Positions 16,516 through 27,106 of a stretch of DNA of 29,843 nucleotides are shown one piece after another. The notes beneath the pieces were generated by a model. The model was not told where the DNA came from, did no database searches, and saw only the letters and a program-made list of their open reading frames with translations. Location of the stretch: assembly GCA_946479855.1 (NCBI GenBank), contig CAMLHL010000035.1:1-29843 (forward strand), given 5' to 3'. A program made the position numbers and the translations under genes. The number at the start of each line of letters is the position of its first letter. Positions within the stretch are counted from its first letter, which is position 1. Origin of the DNA: an uncultured Pseudomonadota bacterium. GTDB taxonomy: Bacteria; Pseudomonadota; Gammaproteobacteria; Burkholderiales; Rhodocyclaceae.

Positions 16516-16707
16516 ATGGCTGCAAATGTTGGCGGAATCGACAAAATCCTGCGTATCGCTGTCGGCCTCGGCCTGATCGGTGCAACAGCGGCCGGCCTGC
16601 TCCCGGCCTGGGGCTACATCGGCATCGTGCCGCTGGCCACCGGCTTGATGGGCTGGTGCCCGGCCTACACGCTGCTCGGCATCAAGACCTGCCCGATGAA
16701 GAAATAA
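16516..16707 (+). CDS. DUF2892 small inner-membrane protein
   Basis: A 63-residue protein with the DUF2892 fold, two close membrane helices (about 10-27 and 31-46) in a hairpin. The conserved N-terminal GGIDKILRIAVGLGLIG is present, as is the C-terminal GWCPAYTLLGIKTCP with Cys48 and Cys59. The same domain forms the membrane anchor of the rhodanese YgaP, which links it to sulfur or thiol chemistry; that link is by family only. ATG 16516 follows a CGGAGAA ribosome site. It lies directly after the Crp/Fnr regulator gene. A truncated second copy of its 3' end lies 390 bases downstream. Confidence 0.87.
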   Translation: MAANVGGIDKILRIAVGLGLIGATAAGLLPAWGYIGIVPLATGLMGWCPAYTLLGIKTCPMKK

Positions 16708-16742
16708 CGAGACAGCACAAGGCTTTCCAAGCTTTTTCGCAG

Positions 16743-16774
16743 AAGGCGGTAGGGGCAACCCGGGCCGCCTTTTT
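16743..16774 (+). terminator. Probable terminator after the DUF2892 gene
   Basis: AAGGCGG (16743-16749) pairs with CCGCCTT (16765-16771) across a 15-base loop that can itself fold (GGGG/CCC), followed by Ts to 16774. It lies 36 bases after the stop. Confidence 0.72.
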
Positions 16775-17095
16775 CGTCGGTTTGACCCTCATTTTGTTGA
16801 TCAAAAGGGAGACAGGAAGGACAAGAAATTCCCCCATCTCCCTACGTCACTCGCCGTCTAAACGTCGAGCGGAAGCCATTCAGCGCCCCCGCACCAAGCG
16901 CCCAAAGCTGATTTACGGTTCATCTGAGGTGTATGCCGAACGGGAGCGGGCACCAACCATTGTAGGAACGAAGCCCTAGCCAAGCTTCAGCACCACGAAG
17001 GCAACGAGAATTAGGACTGTCATGGAGATTGCTCACAAGGTGCGGGTGAGTTGGTATGAGCATTGCCCCTTAGGTCCGCTCAAGGACGAAATTTT
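16775..17095. other. Non-coding stretch, no gene recognised
   Basis: About 320 bases of lower GC than the surroundings with no credible reading frame. It contains a TTTTG-TTGAT-CAAAA hairpin (16792-16806) near its left end. It separates the intact DUF2892 gene from the truncated copy. I see no repeats or recombinase signature; it may be decayed coding sequence. Confidence 0.5.
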
Positions 17096-17179
17096 CTGAT
17101 GGGCTGCTGCCCGGCCTACACGCTGCTCGGTATCAAGACCTGCCTGAGCAAGAAAGGCCAAGGTCGGTCCATCCAATAA
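17096..17179 (+). pseudogene. Truncated DUF2892 gene copy (3' end only)
   Basis: Bases 17096-17155 match 16645-16704 at 54 of 60 positions and are in frame with it: LMGCCPAYTLLGIKTCLSKK against LMGWCPAYTLLGIKTCPMKK, then seven extra residues (GQGRSIQ) and a TAA at 17177. No start codon, ribosome site or first-helix sequence precedes it. I read it as the relic of a tandem duplication or of a diverged paralogue whose 5' half was deleted. It cannot encode a working DUF2892 protein. A hairpin terminator still follows it. Confidence 0.75.
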
Positions 17180-17183
17180 AAAA

Positions 17184-17203
17184 CCGCCAATCGGCGGCTT
17201 TTT
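17184..17203. terminator. Bidirectional terminator after DUF2892 remnant
   Basis: CCGCC (17184-17188), AATC loop, GGCGG (17193-17197), then C and five Ts; a run of As precedes the stem. It can serve the remnant on the plus strand and the cyanophycinase-like gene on the minus strand. Confidence 0.82.
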
Positions 17204-17224
17204 ATTGTCCGGTTCCCGGTGAAA

Positions 17225-18343
17225 TCAATAGAGGCTGCCATTGCTGGAAGTCATCACCCCGCCGTTCACATTGATCTGGTAATTAAGCGGTGCGGCGCCT
17301 GCCGGTAGTTTCCTCACTTGGACGTTGGTAAACGTCAGCGGTCTTCCGGGCTCGGCCACCAAGCTGCTTCCGGAACCGGCGCTGAGCACGTAGCCTGACC
17401 CGGCCACATCCGGGTTGGCAATGGTCGTCACCGTGGAGATCGAGGGAGACTTGTCGTTGTATTCGAAAAGCAGGGCAGTTTCCTGATCAACGCCAATGGC
17501 CCGCGCCGCACCGGCTTTGGCCCAGCCGTCCTTGATCGTCCGGGCCAGGAAAGCCACCAGTCGCCCCATCCGGTCACGGGTATCGAAGTGGGAATCGGTC
17601 ACGGTCGAAAGTAGCGGCGGGAAGGGTGTACGGTTCGTCCAGAAATCGTTTTTCAGCGCCATGTATCCGGGCAGATAAGGATCGGCCAGCGCCTGGAGAG
17701 AAGTAACGGAATAGGGGTCGGCGATGTAGTTGAATTCGCTGAGTATCATCATGCCGGCGCTGGTCCCTCCGATAGGGATCCCGTAGTTGGCGACCTGCTG
17801 CGACACCAGGCGTTCGAGCAAGGTCCCTTTCCAGAAATTGTAGTAATCACCCTGGTCGCCACCGGTCAGCCAGATGGCGCCCGCATTGCGGATATAGGAT
17901 TCGATCTCCGGGTCATTGGCGCTGTCCACGGTCGGCACGACAATGGTTTCCACGGAAGCAACCGGACCAAGCTTGTAAATGAAACGATCGTAGTCCGGGT
18001 TGCCACCAGCCCGAATGACCAGGAAATTGCCCAGCCGCCCGGTGCTACCGTCAGCGCACTTGCCCATCTTGCTGATCATCCAGGTGTAGGCCCCCTTGAC
18101 GTCGGAGCCGCCCCCCATCAGGACAGATGTGCGGTCCTGCAGTGGCTGCGTGCCGCATGGCAATCCGATCACCGGCTTACCGGACTGATAGGTGCTCAGT
18201 TTCGACTTGTTCGCAGCATAAGCCGGCAGGCAAACGCTACTCAGTGAGGCAGCAATTGCCAAAAGCAGCAGCCAGGGTCGAGCGGTCTTGGCGAAAATCG
18301 GCTTTCCCGACAGCGTCGGTTTCTGCCCTAGCGGACCAATCAT
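17225..18343 (-). CDS. Exported cyanophycinase-like serine peptidase (family S51)
   Basis: A 372-residue protein related to cyanophycinase (CphB), which cleaves cyanophycin to beta-Asp-Arg dipeptides. The nucleophile elbow GGTSAGMM is at residues 192-199 (Ser195). The upstream WLTGGDQGDYYNFW (158-171) and the histidine block DSHFDTRDRMGRL (His252) are in family positions. A long signal peptide of about 43 residues (charged start, LLLLAIAASLSSVCLPAYA core) predicts export, unlike cytosolic CphB. ATG 18343 is set by GAAGGAG just upstream; the frame extends 12 codons further. The C-terminal 100 residues (beta-rich, glycine/serine-rich) exceed the peptidase core. No cphA lies nearby, so an external polymer or another isopeptide may be the substrate. 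GC is lower than its neighbours. Confidence 0.82.
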   Translation of the reverse strand: MIGPLGQKPTLSGKPIFAKTARPWLLLLAIAASLSSVCLPAYAANKSKLSTYQSGKPVIGLPCGTQPLQDRTSVLMGGGSDVKGAYTWMISKMGKCADGSTGRLGNFLVIRAGGNPDYDRFIYKLGPVASVETIVVPTVDSANDPEIESYIRNAGAIWLTGGDQGDYYNFWKGTLLERLVSQQVANYGIPIGGTSAGMMILSEFNYIADPYSVTSLQALADPYLPGYMALKNDFWTNRTPFPPLLSTVTDSHFDTRDRMGRLVAFLARTIKDGWAKAGAARAIGVDQETALLFEYNDKSPSISTVTTIANPDVAGSGYVLSAGSGSSLVAEPGRPLTFTNVQVRKLPAGAAPLNYQINVNGGVMTSSNGSLY

Positions 18344-18418
18344 GTCTTTCTCCTTCGCGGCCAACCAACACGTCGACAACCTACATCGTCAGTTGATGAT
18401 ACACCTTGCCGCGGGCAT

Positions 18419-19189
18419 TTATGCCATCAGGAAATTAGCGATGCGGACATAATCCTCGACCGGAATGTCCTCGGCCCGGCGGGTCGGGTCGATGCCCAGT
18501 TCGGCGAAAGCAGCCTCGCTCAACAGGCCCTTCATGGTGTTGCGCAGCATCTTGCGGCGTTGGGAGAAAGCCGTCAGAACGACCTGCGACAACTTTTCCT
18601 GGCTCTTGGCGTGCAATTCCGAAACCGGCTTCGGGATCAGGCGAACGACGGCCGACTGGACCTTGGGCGGCGGATCGAAGCTTTCCGGCGGCACATCGAT
18701 CAGCCACTCCAGATAGAAGCGGTACTGCAGCATGACCGACATGCGGCCAAAATCGGCGTCCCCCGGCTCGGCGATCATCCGCTCGACGACTTCCTTTTGC
18801 AGCATGAAATGCATGTCGCGGACGATATCGACATATTCGGCAAGGTGGAAGAGCAGCGGTGTCGAGATGTTGTAGGGCAGGTTGCCGACCAGGCGCAAAT
18901 CCTTGCCGATGCTGGCGAAATCGAAGGCCAGCGCATCCCCTTCGTGGATGGTCATGCGTTGCGGCGGGTGCTGCTTCTTGAGGCGGGCAATCAGGTCGCG
19001 GTCAATTTCGACGACATGCAGGTGATCGACTCGTGCCATCAAAGGCTCGGTGATCGCACCGAGGCCGGGGCCGATCTCGACAACGGTTTCGTCCCGTTTC
19101 GGGTCGATGGCCGAGACGATGGCGGCGATGATGCCGCTATCGACCAGAAAATTCTGGCCGAAGCGTTTGCGGGCGACGTGGCCTTTCAT
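18419..19189 (-). CDS. rsmA: 16S rRNA (adenine1518/1519-N6) dimethyltransferase
   Basis: KsgA/RsmA dimethylates A1518 and A1519 at the 3' end of 16S rRNA, a late check in 30S assembly. Over 256 residues the SAM-binding motifs are all present: GQNFLVD (11-17), [15 protein letters not shown] (36-50), VVEIDRDL (59-66), EGDALAFDF (83-91) and the catalytic NLPYNIS (103-109). The C-terminal all-helical domain begins after [14 protein letters not shown]. The ATG overlaps the pdxA stop by four bases, so translation is probably coupled. It is the last gene of lptD-surA-pdxA-rsmA; the E. coli operon continues into apaGH, which is missing here. Confidence 0.96.
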   Translation of the reverse strand: MKGHVARKRFGQNFLVDSGIIAAIVSAIDPKRDETVVEIGPGLGAITEPLMARVDHLHVVEIDRDLIARLKKQHPPQRMTIHEGDALAFDFASIGKDLRLVGNLPYNISTPLLFHLAEYVDIVRDMHFMLQKEVVERMIAEPGDADFGRMSVMLQYRFYLEWLIDVPPESFDPPPKVQSAVVRLIPKPVSELHAKSQEKLSQVVLTAFSQRRKMLRNTMKGLLSEAAFAELGIDPTRRAEDIPVEDYVRIANFLMA

Positions 19190-20175
19190 TGGGTTTTCCT
19201 TGTAGCCATGCGGGCGGCTTCGGCGACGGCTTCGAACAGGCTGCCGGGATCGGCCCGGCCACTGCCGGCCAGTTCCAGCGCCGTGCCGTGATCGACCGAG
19301 GTGCGGATGATGGGGAGGCCGAGCGTAACGTTGATGCCCTTGCCGAAAGTGGCGTACTTCAGGGCGGTCAGACCCTGGTCGTGATACATGGCAAGCACTG
19401 CATCGCCCTGGGCGAGGATGGGCGGCGTGAACATGGTGTCGGCCGGGTAGGGGCCGGAGAGGGCCATGCCTTCGGCGCGCAGCTTGTCGAGCACCGGGGT
19501 GATGACTTCGATTTCTTCGCGGCCGAGATAGCCGCCTTCGCCGGCGTGCGGGTTGAGGCCAGCGACCAGGATGCGCGGCTGGCCGAGGCCATATTTGCCG
19601 CGCAGATCGGCATGCAGGATACGCAGGGTCTTCTCCAGCACATCCATCGTGATCGCCGCCGGCACCTCCTTCAGCGGCAGGTGCGTGGTGGCCAGCGCGA
19701 CGCGCAACGGCCCGTGCCCGGTATCGCCTGCCAGCATCATGACAACCAGCGGCGTGGCGGTTTTCTCGGCGAGATACTCGGTGTGCCCGGTGAATTGAAC
19801 GCCGGCCTGGTTGATGACCCCCTTGTGCACCGGTGCCGTCGCCATCGCGGCGAATTCACCGGTACGGCAACCGGCCAGGGCGCGATCGAGCAGGGCCAGC
19901 ACGTAGGCGCCGTTGGCAGCATTGAGCTGGCCGGCCTGCGCCGGAACGGCCAGCGGAATGTGCAGGACATCCAGAACGCGACGGTCGACCGGATTTTTCG
20001 GGCAAAAATCGCGGAAAACCACCTTCAGCCCCAGTTGCGCCGCCCGTGCCGCGAGCAGGCTGCGATCACCGAGGATGACCGGCTGCGCCGGCCCTGGATA
20101 GCCAGCCAGATGCAGGCAAAGCTCCGGCCCGATGCCGGCCGGCTCGCCGCTGGTAACCGCGATGACGGGCAGCAT
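19186..20175 (-). CDS. pdxA: 4-hydroxythreonine-4-phosphate dehydrogenase
   Basis: NAD-dependent oxidation of 4-phosphohydroxy-L-threonine in DXP-dependent pyridoxal phosphate synthesis. The 329 residues include [12 protein letters not shown] (8-19), [13 protein letters not shown] (113-125) and FTGHTEYLA (128-136). The three divalent-metal histidines are His165 (TTHLPL), His210 (GLNPHAGE) and His265 (MYHDQG), followed by the [19 protein letters not shown]-terminal block. The ATG shares its first base region with the surA stop (TAATG), and its own stop overlaps rsmA. A repeat-element copy falls in a variable segment, about residues 55-66. Confidence 0.96.
   Translation of the reverse strand: MLPVIAVTSGEPAGIGPELCLHLAGYPGPAQPVILGDRSLLAARAAQLGLKVVFRDFCPKNPVDRRVLDVLHIPLAVPAQAGQLNAANGAYVLALLDRALAGCRTGEFAAMATAPVHKGVINQAGVQFTGHTEYLAEKTATPLVVMMLAGDTGHGPLRVALATTHLPLKEVPAAITMDVLEKTLRILHADLRGKYGLGQPRILVAGLNPHAGEGGYLGREEIEVITPVLDKLRAEGMALSGPYPADTMFTPPILAQGDAVLAMYHDQGLTALKYATFGKGINVTLGLPIIRTSVDHGTALELAGSGRADPGSLFEAVAEAARMATRKTQ
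19978..20009 (-). repeat. Dispersed GTCGACCG element, copy 6 (inside pdxA)
   Basis: Core GGTCGACC at 19983-19990 with A/T tracts TTTTT (19994-19998) and AAAAA (20004-20008) on the plus strand, exactly ten apart. Beyond the core, the minus strand reads GTCG instead of GTAG. The nearer tract has the opposite T/A orientation to other copies, which suggests that A/T content rather than strand matters. Confidence 0.58.
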
Positions 20176-21491
20176 TACTGTTCTTGCAGGCGATTTTCGA
20201 CGTAGGTGCGATCGCGCAACTGGCGCAGCCAGTCCTGGTAGGCCTCGTCGAGCTTGCGCTCGCGCAGGGCCTGGCGCGCCACGGTGCGCTGGCGCTCGGC
20301 CGAAACATCGCGCTCGCGCCGCTCCAGTACCTCGATCAGGTGCAAACCGAAAGGTGACTGAACCACCTGACTGACCTCGTTGATCTTCAGGGCATCCATG
20401 GCCCGCTCGAAATCCGGCACCGTATCGCCGGGATTGAGCCAGCCGAGGTCACCGCCCTTGGCGGCCGAGCCATCCTGCGAATAAAGGCGGGCCTGCTCGG
20501 CGAAATCGACGCCGTTGGCAATGCGCTCACGGACGCTTTCCAGCTTGCGCCGGGCCTCCGCTTCGGAAACCACCTCGTTGATGCGGATCAGGATATGACG
20601 GGCCCGGGTCTGCTGGATCGACGTCGGTGCGCTGCCGCCACGCTTGTTGATCAGCTTGACGATGTGAAAGCCGGCTGACGAGCGCAGCAGGTCGCTGACT
20701 TCCCCGGGCTGCAGACGGGCGCCGGCCTCGGCGTAAAGCGTCGGCAGACGGTCGAGCGGACGCCAGCCAAGATCACCGCCCTGCAGGGCATCAGGTGCAT
20801 CGGAGAAGGCCGCCGTCAGTTCGGCGAAGTTCTGCCCGGCCCGCGCCTGCTTCAGGGCCTGCTCGCCGCGCTGGCGCAGCTTCTGCAACTGCTCGGGACT
20901 GGCCGATTCCGGGGCCCGCAACAGGATGTGGGCCAGCTGATATTCCTCGCCGCCGCCATTGGCCGCCTGATTGGCCAGGTAGTTGTCGACTTCGCCGTCG
21001 GAGATCACCAGCTTGCTGTCGACCTCACGTTCGCGCAGGCGAACGGTGGTCAATTCGTTACGGATATCCTCGCGGAAGCGGCTGTACTCGACGCCGTCCT
21101 TTTCCAGGGCCTCGCGGAACTGCTGCGGCGTCAGCTTGTTGTTGGCGGCGATCCGCCCGATCGCCTGGTCAAGCTGGGCATCATCGATCTTCATGCCGCT
21201 CTCGCGGGCAAACTGCAACTGTGCCCGGTCCATGATCAGGCGCTCGAGCATCTGGCCTTCCAGCACATCCTGCGGTGGCAGCGTCGTGCCCTGTTTCTGC
21301 AACTGCTTGAGGGCCGCGGCGAGGCGGGTCCGCAATTCGTAATAGGTGATCACGTCGTCGCCGACGACGGCCACGATACGGTCGGCTTCGACCGGCTCCT
21401 GAGGCGCGGCAGAAACGGGCTGCGCCAGGAAGCCGCCCAGGCAGAAAATCAGGACAATCAGGTGGCGGATGAATTGGGTCATGGTGGTCAT
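20175..21491 (-). CDS. surA: Periplasmic chaperone and peptidyl-prolyl isomerase SurA
   Basis: Periplasmic chaperone guiding outer-membrane proteins, including LptD, to the BAM machine. The 438-residue precursor has a signal peptide of about 28 residues (cut after QPVSA). The SurA N-domain covers about 35-170 ([22 protein letters not shown]). Two parvulin domains follow, about 183-283 ([24 protein letters not shown]) and about 297-396 ([26 protein letters not shown]), and the C-terminal helix about 400-438. Both parvulin repeats keep the GGDLGW strand. It overlaps lptD by four bases and pdxA by one, so the operon is translationally coupled throughout. Confidence 0.96.
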   Translation of the reverse strand: MTTMTQFIRHLIVLIFCLGGFLAQPVSAAPQEPVEADRIVAVVGDDVITYYELRTRLAAALKQLQKQGTTLPPQDVLEGQMLERLIMDRAQLQFARESGMKIDDAQLDQAIGRIAANNKLTPQQFREALEKDGVEYSRFREDIRNELTTVRLREREVDSKLVISDGEVDNYLANQAANGGGEEYQLAHILLRAPESASPEQLQKLRQRGEQALKQARAGQNFAELTAAFSDAPDALQGGDLGWRPLDRLPTLYAEAGARLQPGEVSDLLRSSAGFHIVKLINKRGGSAPTSIQQTRARHILIRINEVVSEAEARRKLESVRERIANGVDFAEQARLYSQDGSAAKGGDLGWLNPGDTVPDFERAMDALKINEVSQVVQSPFGLHLIEVLERRERDVSAERQRTVARQALRERKLDEAYQDWLRQLRDRTYVENRLQEQ

Positions 21492-24013
21492 TGGGTGGTG
21501 AGCAGGCTGCCACTGTCGGGCAGTTCATTGGTCTTGCCGTAGCCGGGAATGCTGCGTCTCAGCAAGCCGATCGGATTGGTACCGACACTGCCGAAATCGT
21601 TGAGTTCAAGCTGCAAGAAGAGGGTGTCGTTGGGCGCACCGGCAATCGCCCCCAGGTGCTGGCCAACGAGGCGAAACGCCCAGCAACCTGCGTTGTACTC
21701 CACGCCGGCGATCGATTCAAGCACCCGCGAATCACGCAGCGAGTAGTTGTAGCGGCCGACCGCATACCATCGGGCCGAAATCGGCCACTGGCCGGCGATG
21801 TCGATCTGGTCCACGGTCGAGGCCTGGGTCAGCGGGTCGCGGGAATAACGGTAGCCTGCCGAGAGCACCTTGCCCAGATCGGGCTGGAAGCGGACGCCAG
21901 CTGCAAACCGGTCGCTGCTCCGGTCGCGATAGTTGTATTCCCAGGCCAGATCCATATAGGTTTTGGGAGCGATGACCCCATTGACCGCGGCCACTAGGTT
22001 GGAGAAATTCTCCTGGCGCGTGGTTTCGCCATCGATGGCGACCCGCTGCGGCTTGAAGTAATAGCGCTGGCCGAGCATCGCCTTGAAGCGTTCGACGCCG
22101 CTTTGGGCATCGAGGAGGCGCGTGGTCAGGGCGGCCGTCAGCTGGTTGGCATCGTTGATCCGGTCGTAGCCGCTGTAGCGGTTCTCGGAAAAGATCTGGG
22201 CGAAGTTGAAGTCCGAGAGCGCCGTGTCGAACAGCGGTATCTTGCTCTGGTCCTTGTAGGGAATGTTGACGTAGTAGAGTCGCGGCTCCAGCGTCTGGAT
22301 GGCACCGCTACCGAACCAGTCGTGATCGCGCTCGAAGATCATCGAAGAATCCAGCGTGAAGGTCGGCAGGGTGCGGCTGACGCTGTCCGGCAGCCCGGCG
22401 GTAGCACGGTCAAGCGTGTAGCTGCTGATGTGCAGGCCGAGCTTGGGCGTAATCTGGAAGGCCGGGTTGATGATGGGCAGCGACACCTGCGGATAGAACA
22501 CGAAACGGTCGCCCTGGTCCTTGCTCGCATCGAGGTGGGTAAAGTGCGAATACTGCGCGATCATGCTGAAATCGGTTTTCAGCAGATCCGGCTTGTAGCC
22601 GACGATGTTCAGTTGCGGCTCAAGGAAATACGGCCGCTTGATGGTCGGATCGAGTTGCAGCGTCTGGTAGCGCAGCACCTGGATGTTGCTCTGCAACCAT
22701 GGCGATGGCGCGTAGCTCAACTCCACCTGTTGCGGCAACTGCGCGTGTGAAGTACGCAACAGGCGAGAAGACATATCCTGCCAGTAGAAATCGTCGGAAA
22801 CACCGTTCCAACTGATGTGCGCCGAGACATCCTGCCCCAGGTCGTGCCGATGCTCAATCTGGTAGGCATAGCGCCGGCGATTCAGCATCTCGTCGTCCGG
22901 CATGTATTCGAGGCGCGTGAAGCCCTCAAAATTGTGCTCCAGGTAGCGCGCCTCGGCGCCGAGCTGGAAGCCGCGTTTCGACATGTAGCGCGGGAACAGC
23001 GTCAGATCGTAATTCGGCGCGACATACCAGTAGTAGGGCAGCGTAAAGTCGAGACCACTACGTGTCGAGGTCGAGAAGAACGGGTGCAGGATGCCGGAAC
23101 GCGGCTGGCCGCTCAACGGGAACGAGGCGACCGGCGAATAGAAGATCGGCGCTCCCTCGAACCACATCACGGCATTCTTGGCCGAGCCCTCTTTCTTGTC
23201 GTAGTCGAGATGGGTTTCCGACGTCTGCAGATACCAGTCGGTCTGCCCGGGCTTGCAGGTCGAGTACGAACTCGAAATCAGGGTGAACTGGTTTTCCCCC
23301 TCGAAATCGATACGCTCGGCCTGGCCATTGACTTCGACCTGCCGCGGCGGCGGTGCCTGGGTCGGCAAGCCGTAACTGTTGGCGACCGTCAGCATCATCG
23401 GCGCACCTGCGTTAATGACGTGACTAGTCGCCCTGAATACAGCTTTTCTCGGATCGTAGAACTGGCTTGGTGTTTCCCGGACGATCCGGTAGGTCGCGTC
23501 GTCCATCGAACCGATCTGCTCGGACAGCCGCATCCGCAAATGCGGTCCGCTGACCTCGGCACCCTCCTGCAACAGGCGGACCGCCCCCTTCGCTTCGACC
23601 TCGTCGTCCAGCACCTGGTAGGTCACATGATCGGCAAAGAGGAGGGAGCCCGCCCTGCGCAATTCGACATTGCCCTCGGCCTCGACCTGTTCATCGGTCT
23701 GTCCCTCGACCCGGTCGGCGACGATGAACATTGGGTAGCTGTCATCCTTCTTCAGCACCACCGGATTTTCGACACCGACAACGAGAACCGGCGCCGGTTT
23801 CTTTTTCCCCAGCACGTTGAACTTGCGTTCATTGCGCAGGTTGAGCGGCAGATCGCCGGCCGCCAGCTGCAATGCCCCGGTCGGCTGTGCCGGCGCGGCA
23901 AGGCTATCGCTCGCCTGCGGCGCCCGCCCGAGGTCAGCGGCGTACCCGGTCGGCACTCCGACAAACAGGCAGCAGACAAAAACGGCAAGCGGACGGCGGG
24001 CAAAACCGGGCAT
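21488..24013 (-). CDS. lptD: LPS-assembly outer-membrane protein LptD
   Basis: Outer-membrane beta-barrel that, with lipoprotein LptE, inserts lipopolysaccharide into the outer leaflet. The 841 residues begin with a signal peptide of about 25 residues. An OstA-type beta-jellyroll periplasmic domain runs about 95-230 ([37 protein letters not shown]). A 26-strand barrel fills the remainder, including the family block [29 protein letters not shown]. Near the C-terminus is the conserved [14 protein letters not shown]. coli LptD matures through two disulfides with a paired CC; here the late site has one Cys (GCW), so the disulfide scheme differs. It is the first gene of its operon and is divergent from amgK, as in Pseudomonas. 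Confidence 0.95.
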   Translation of the reverse strand: MPGFARRPLAVFVCCLFVGVPTGYAADLGRAPQASDSLAAPAQPTGALQLAAGDLPLNLRNERKFNVLGKKKPAPVLVVGVENPVVLKKDDSYPMFIVADRVEGQTDEQVEAEGNVELRRAGSLLFADHVTYQVLDDEVEAKGAVRLLQEGAEVSGPHLRMRLSEQIGSMDDATYRIVRETPSQFYDPRKAVFRATSHVINAGAPMMLTVANSYGLPTQAPPPRQVEVNGQAERIDFEGENQFTLISSSYSTCKPGQTDWYLQTSETHLDYDKKEGSAKNAVMWFEGAPIFYSPVASFPLSGQPRSGILHPFFSTSTRSGLDFTLPYYWYVAPNYDLTLFPRYMSKRGFQLGAEARYLEHNFEGFTRLEYMPDDEMLNRRRYAYQIEHRHDLGQDVSAHISWNGVSDDFYWQDMSSRLLRTSHAQLPQQVELSYAPSPWLQSNIQVLRYQTLQLDPTIKRPYFLEPQLNIVGYKPDLLKTDFSMIAQYSHFTHLDASKDQGDRFVFYPQVSLPIINPAFQITPKLGLHISSYTLDRATAGLPDSVSRTLPTFTLDSSMIFERDHDWFGSGAIQTLEPRLYYVNIPYKDQSKIPLFDTALSDFNFAQIFSENRYSGYDRINDANQLTAALTTRLLDAQSGVERFKAMLGQRYYFKPQRVAIDGETTRQENFSNLVAAVNGVIAPKTYMDLAWEYNYRDRSSDRFAAGVRFQPDLGKVLSAGYRYSRDPLTQASTVDQIDIAGQWPISARWYAVGRYNYSLRDSRVLESIAGVEYNAGCWAFRLVGQHLGAIAGAPNDTLFLQLELNDFGSVGTNPIGLLRRSIPGYGKTNELPDSGSLLTTQ

Positions 24014-24059
24014 CGAGGCGATCAGTGTAGGTCCGGGACCGGAACGGCCGATGCCCGAG

Positions 24060-24080
24060 TGTTAAAATCGCGCCATTTTA
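24060..24080. promoter_or_regulatory. Face-to-face -10 elements for lptD and amgK operons
   Basis: TAAAAT (24063-24068, plus strand) preceded by TG at 24060-24061 forms an extended -10 for amgK. ATTTTA (24075-24080) is the same hexamer on the minus strand, pointing at lptD. They are mirror images around CGCGCC. Only 91 bases separate the two divergent start codons, so the two promoters must overlap and polymerase binding may be mutually exclusive. The -35 boxes are not evident. Confidence 0.58.
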
Positions 24081-24104
24081 CAACGAACCGAACCCTGCCC
24101 GCCT

Positions 24105-25127
24105 ATGCCAGCCACGCCGCGCGATCAACTTGTTACCGACTGGGTCGCCAGTCGCTTCCCCGACCAGTCGGTCCGGATCACCCCGGCCTCGGCTGACGCC
24201 AGCTTCCGCCGCTATTTCCGGCTGACCTGGCCAGACGGCAGCTCGCGTATCCTGATGGATGCGCCGCCGGAAAAAGAAGACTGCAAGCCCTTCATCCACG
24301 TCGCCGGCCTGCTGGCCAAGGCCGACCTGGCGGCGCCGCGCGTCCTCGACAAGGATCTCGACAACGGCTTCCTGGTGCTCACCGACCTCGGCCGCATCGG
24401 CTATCTCGACGCCCTGAACGCCGACCTGTCGATGGCCGACCTGCTGATCCGCCCGGTCCTCGACGTGCTGGTCAAATGGCAGCTATCGACCACGGCCGCC
24501 ACGCTGCCGCCCTACGACGCGACGCTGCTGCGCCGCGAGCTCGACCTCTTCCCGGAATGGTTCGTCGGCCGCCACCTCGGCGTCGAACTCAGCACCGACG
24601 AAAAAGTCATGCTCGACCGCACCTTCAAGTTCCTGATCAACTCGGCGCTGGCCCAGCCCAAGGTCTTCGTGCACCGCGACTTCATGCCGCGCAACCTGAT
24701 GGTCGTCGAGAGCGAAGCCCGCCTGACCCCGGGCATCATCGACTTCCAGGATGCCGTGATGGGGCCGATCACCTACGACGTCGTCTCGCTGTTCCGCGAC
24801 GCCTTCATTTCCTGGGACGAGGAGCAGGAAATCGACTGGGTCGTCCGCTACTGGGAAAAGGCCCGCGCCGCCGGCCTGCCGGTGCGCGAAGACTTCGGCG
24901 CCTTCTGGCGCGACTACGAACTGATGGGCCTGCAGCGCCACCTCAAGGTGCTCGGCATCTTCTGCCGCCTGAAATACCGCGACGGCAAGGACAAATACAG
25001 CGAAGACCTGCCGCGCTTCATCAACTACGCCCGCAAGACGGCTGCCCGCTACGTCCAGCTGAAGCCGCTGCAAAACCTGCTCGACCGGCTGGAAGGCAAC
25101 ACCGAGCAGATCGGCTACCGGCGCTAG
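24105..25127 (+). CDS. amgK: N-acetylmuramate/N-acetylglucosamine kinase
   Basis: Phosphorylates MurNAc (and GlcNAc) at the anomeric carbon, the first step of the recycling route that bypasses de novo UDP-MurNAc synthesis and gives intrinsic fosfomycin tolerance in Pseudomonas. The 340-residue protein has an aminoglycoside-phosphotransferase fold. ASADASFRRYFRL (28-40) is the nucleotide lid, the catalytic loop is HRDFMPRNLMV (His190, Asp192, Asn197) and the metal site is IIDFQD (Asp213). It is immediately followed by murU with no gap between stop and start, and divergent from lptD, exactly the Pseudomonas arrangement. That context decides AmgK over a generic phosphotransferase. Confidence 0.92.
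   Translation: MPATPRDQLVTDWVASRFPDQSVRITPASADASFRRYFRLTWPDGSSRILMDAPPEKEDCKPFIHVAGLLAKADLAAPRVLDKDLDNGFLVLTDLGRIGYLDALNADLSMADLLIRPVLDVLVKWQLSTTAATLPPYDATLLRRELDLFPEWFVGRHLGVELSTDEKVMLDRTFKFLINSALAQPKVFVHRDFMPRNLMVVESEARLTPGIIDFQDAVMGPITYDVVSLFRDAFISWDEEQEIDWVVRYWEKARAAGLPVREDFGAFWRDYELMGLQRHLKVLGIFCRLKYRDGKDKYSEDLPRFINYARKTAARYVQLKPLQNLLDRLEGNTEQIGYRR

Positions 25128-27098
<1,971 letters not shown>

Positions 27099-27106
<8 letters not shown>

Noticed and set aside
16656..16979. Open frame running through the DUF2892 3' end into the spacer
   Set aside because: It is out of frame with the real gene, crosses a terminator, and its arginine- and proline-rich product matches nothing.
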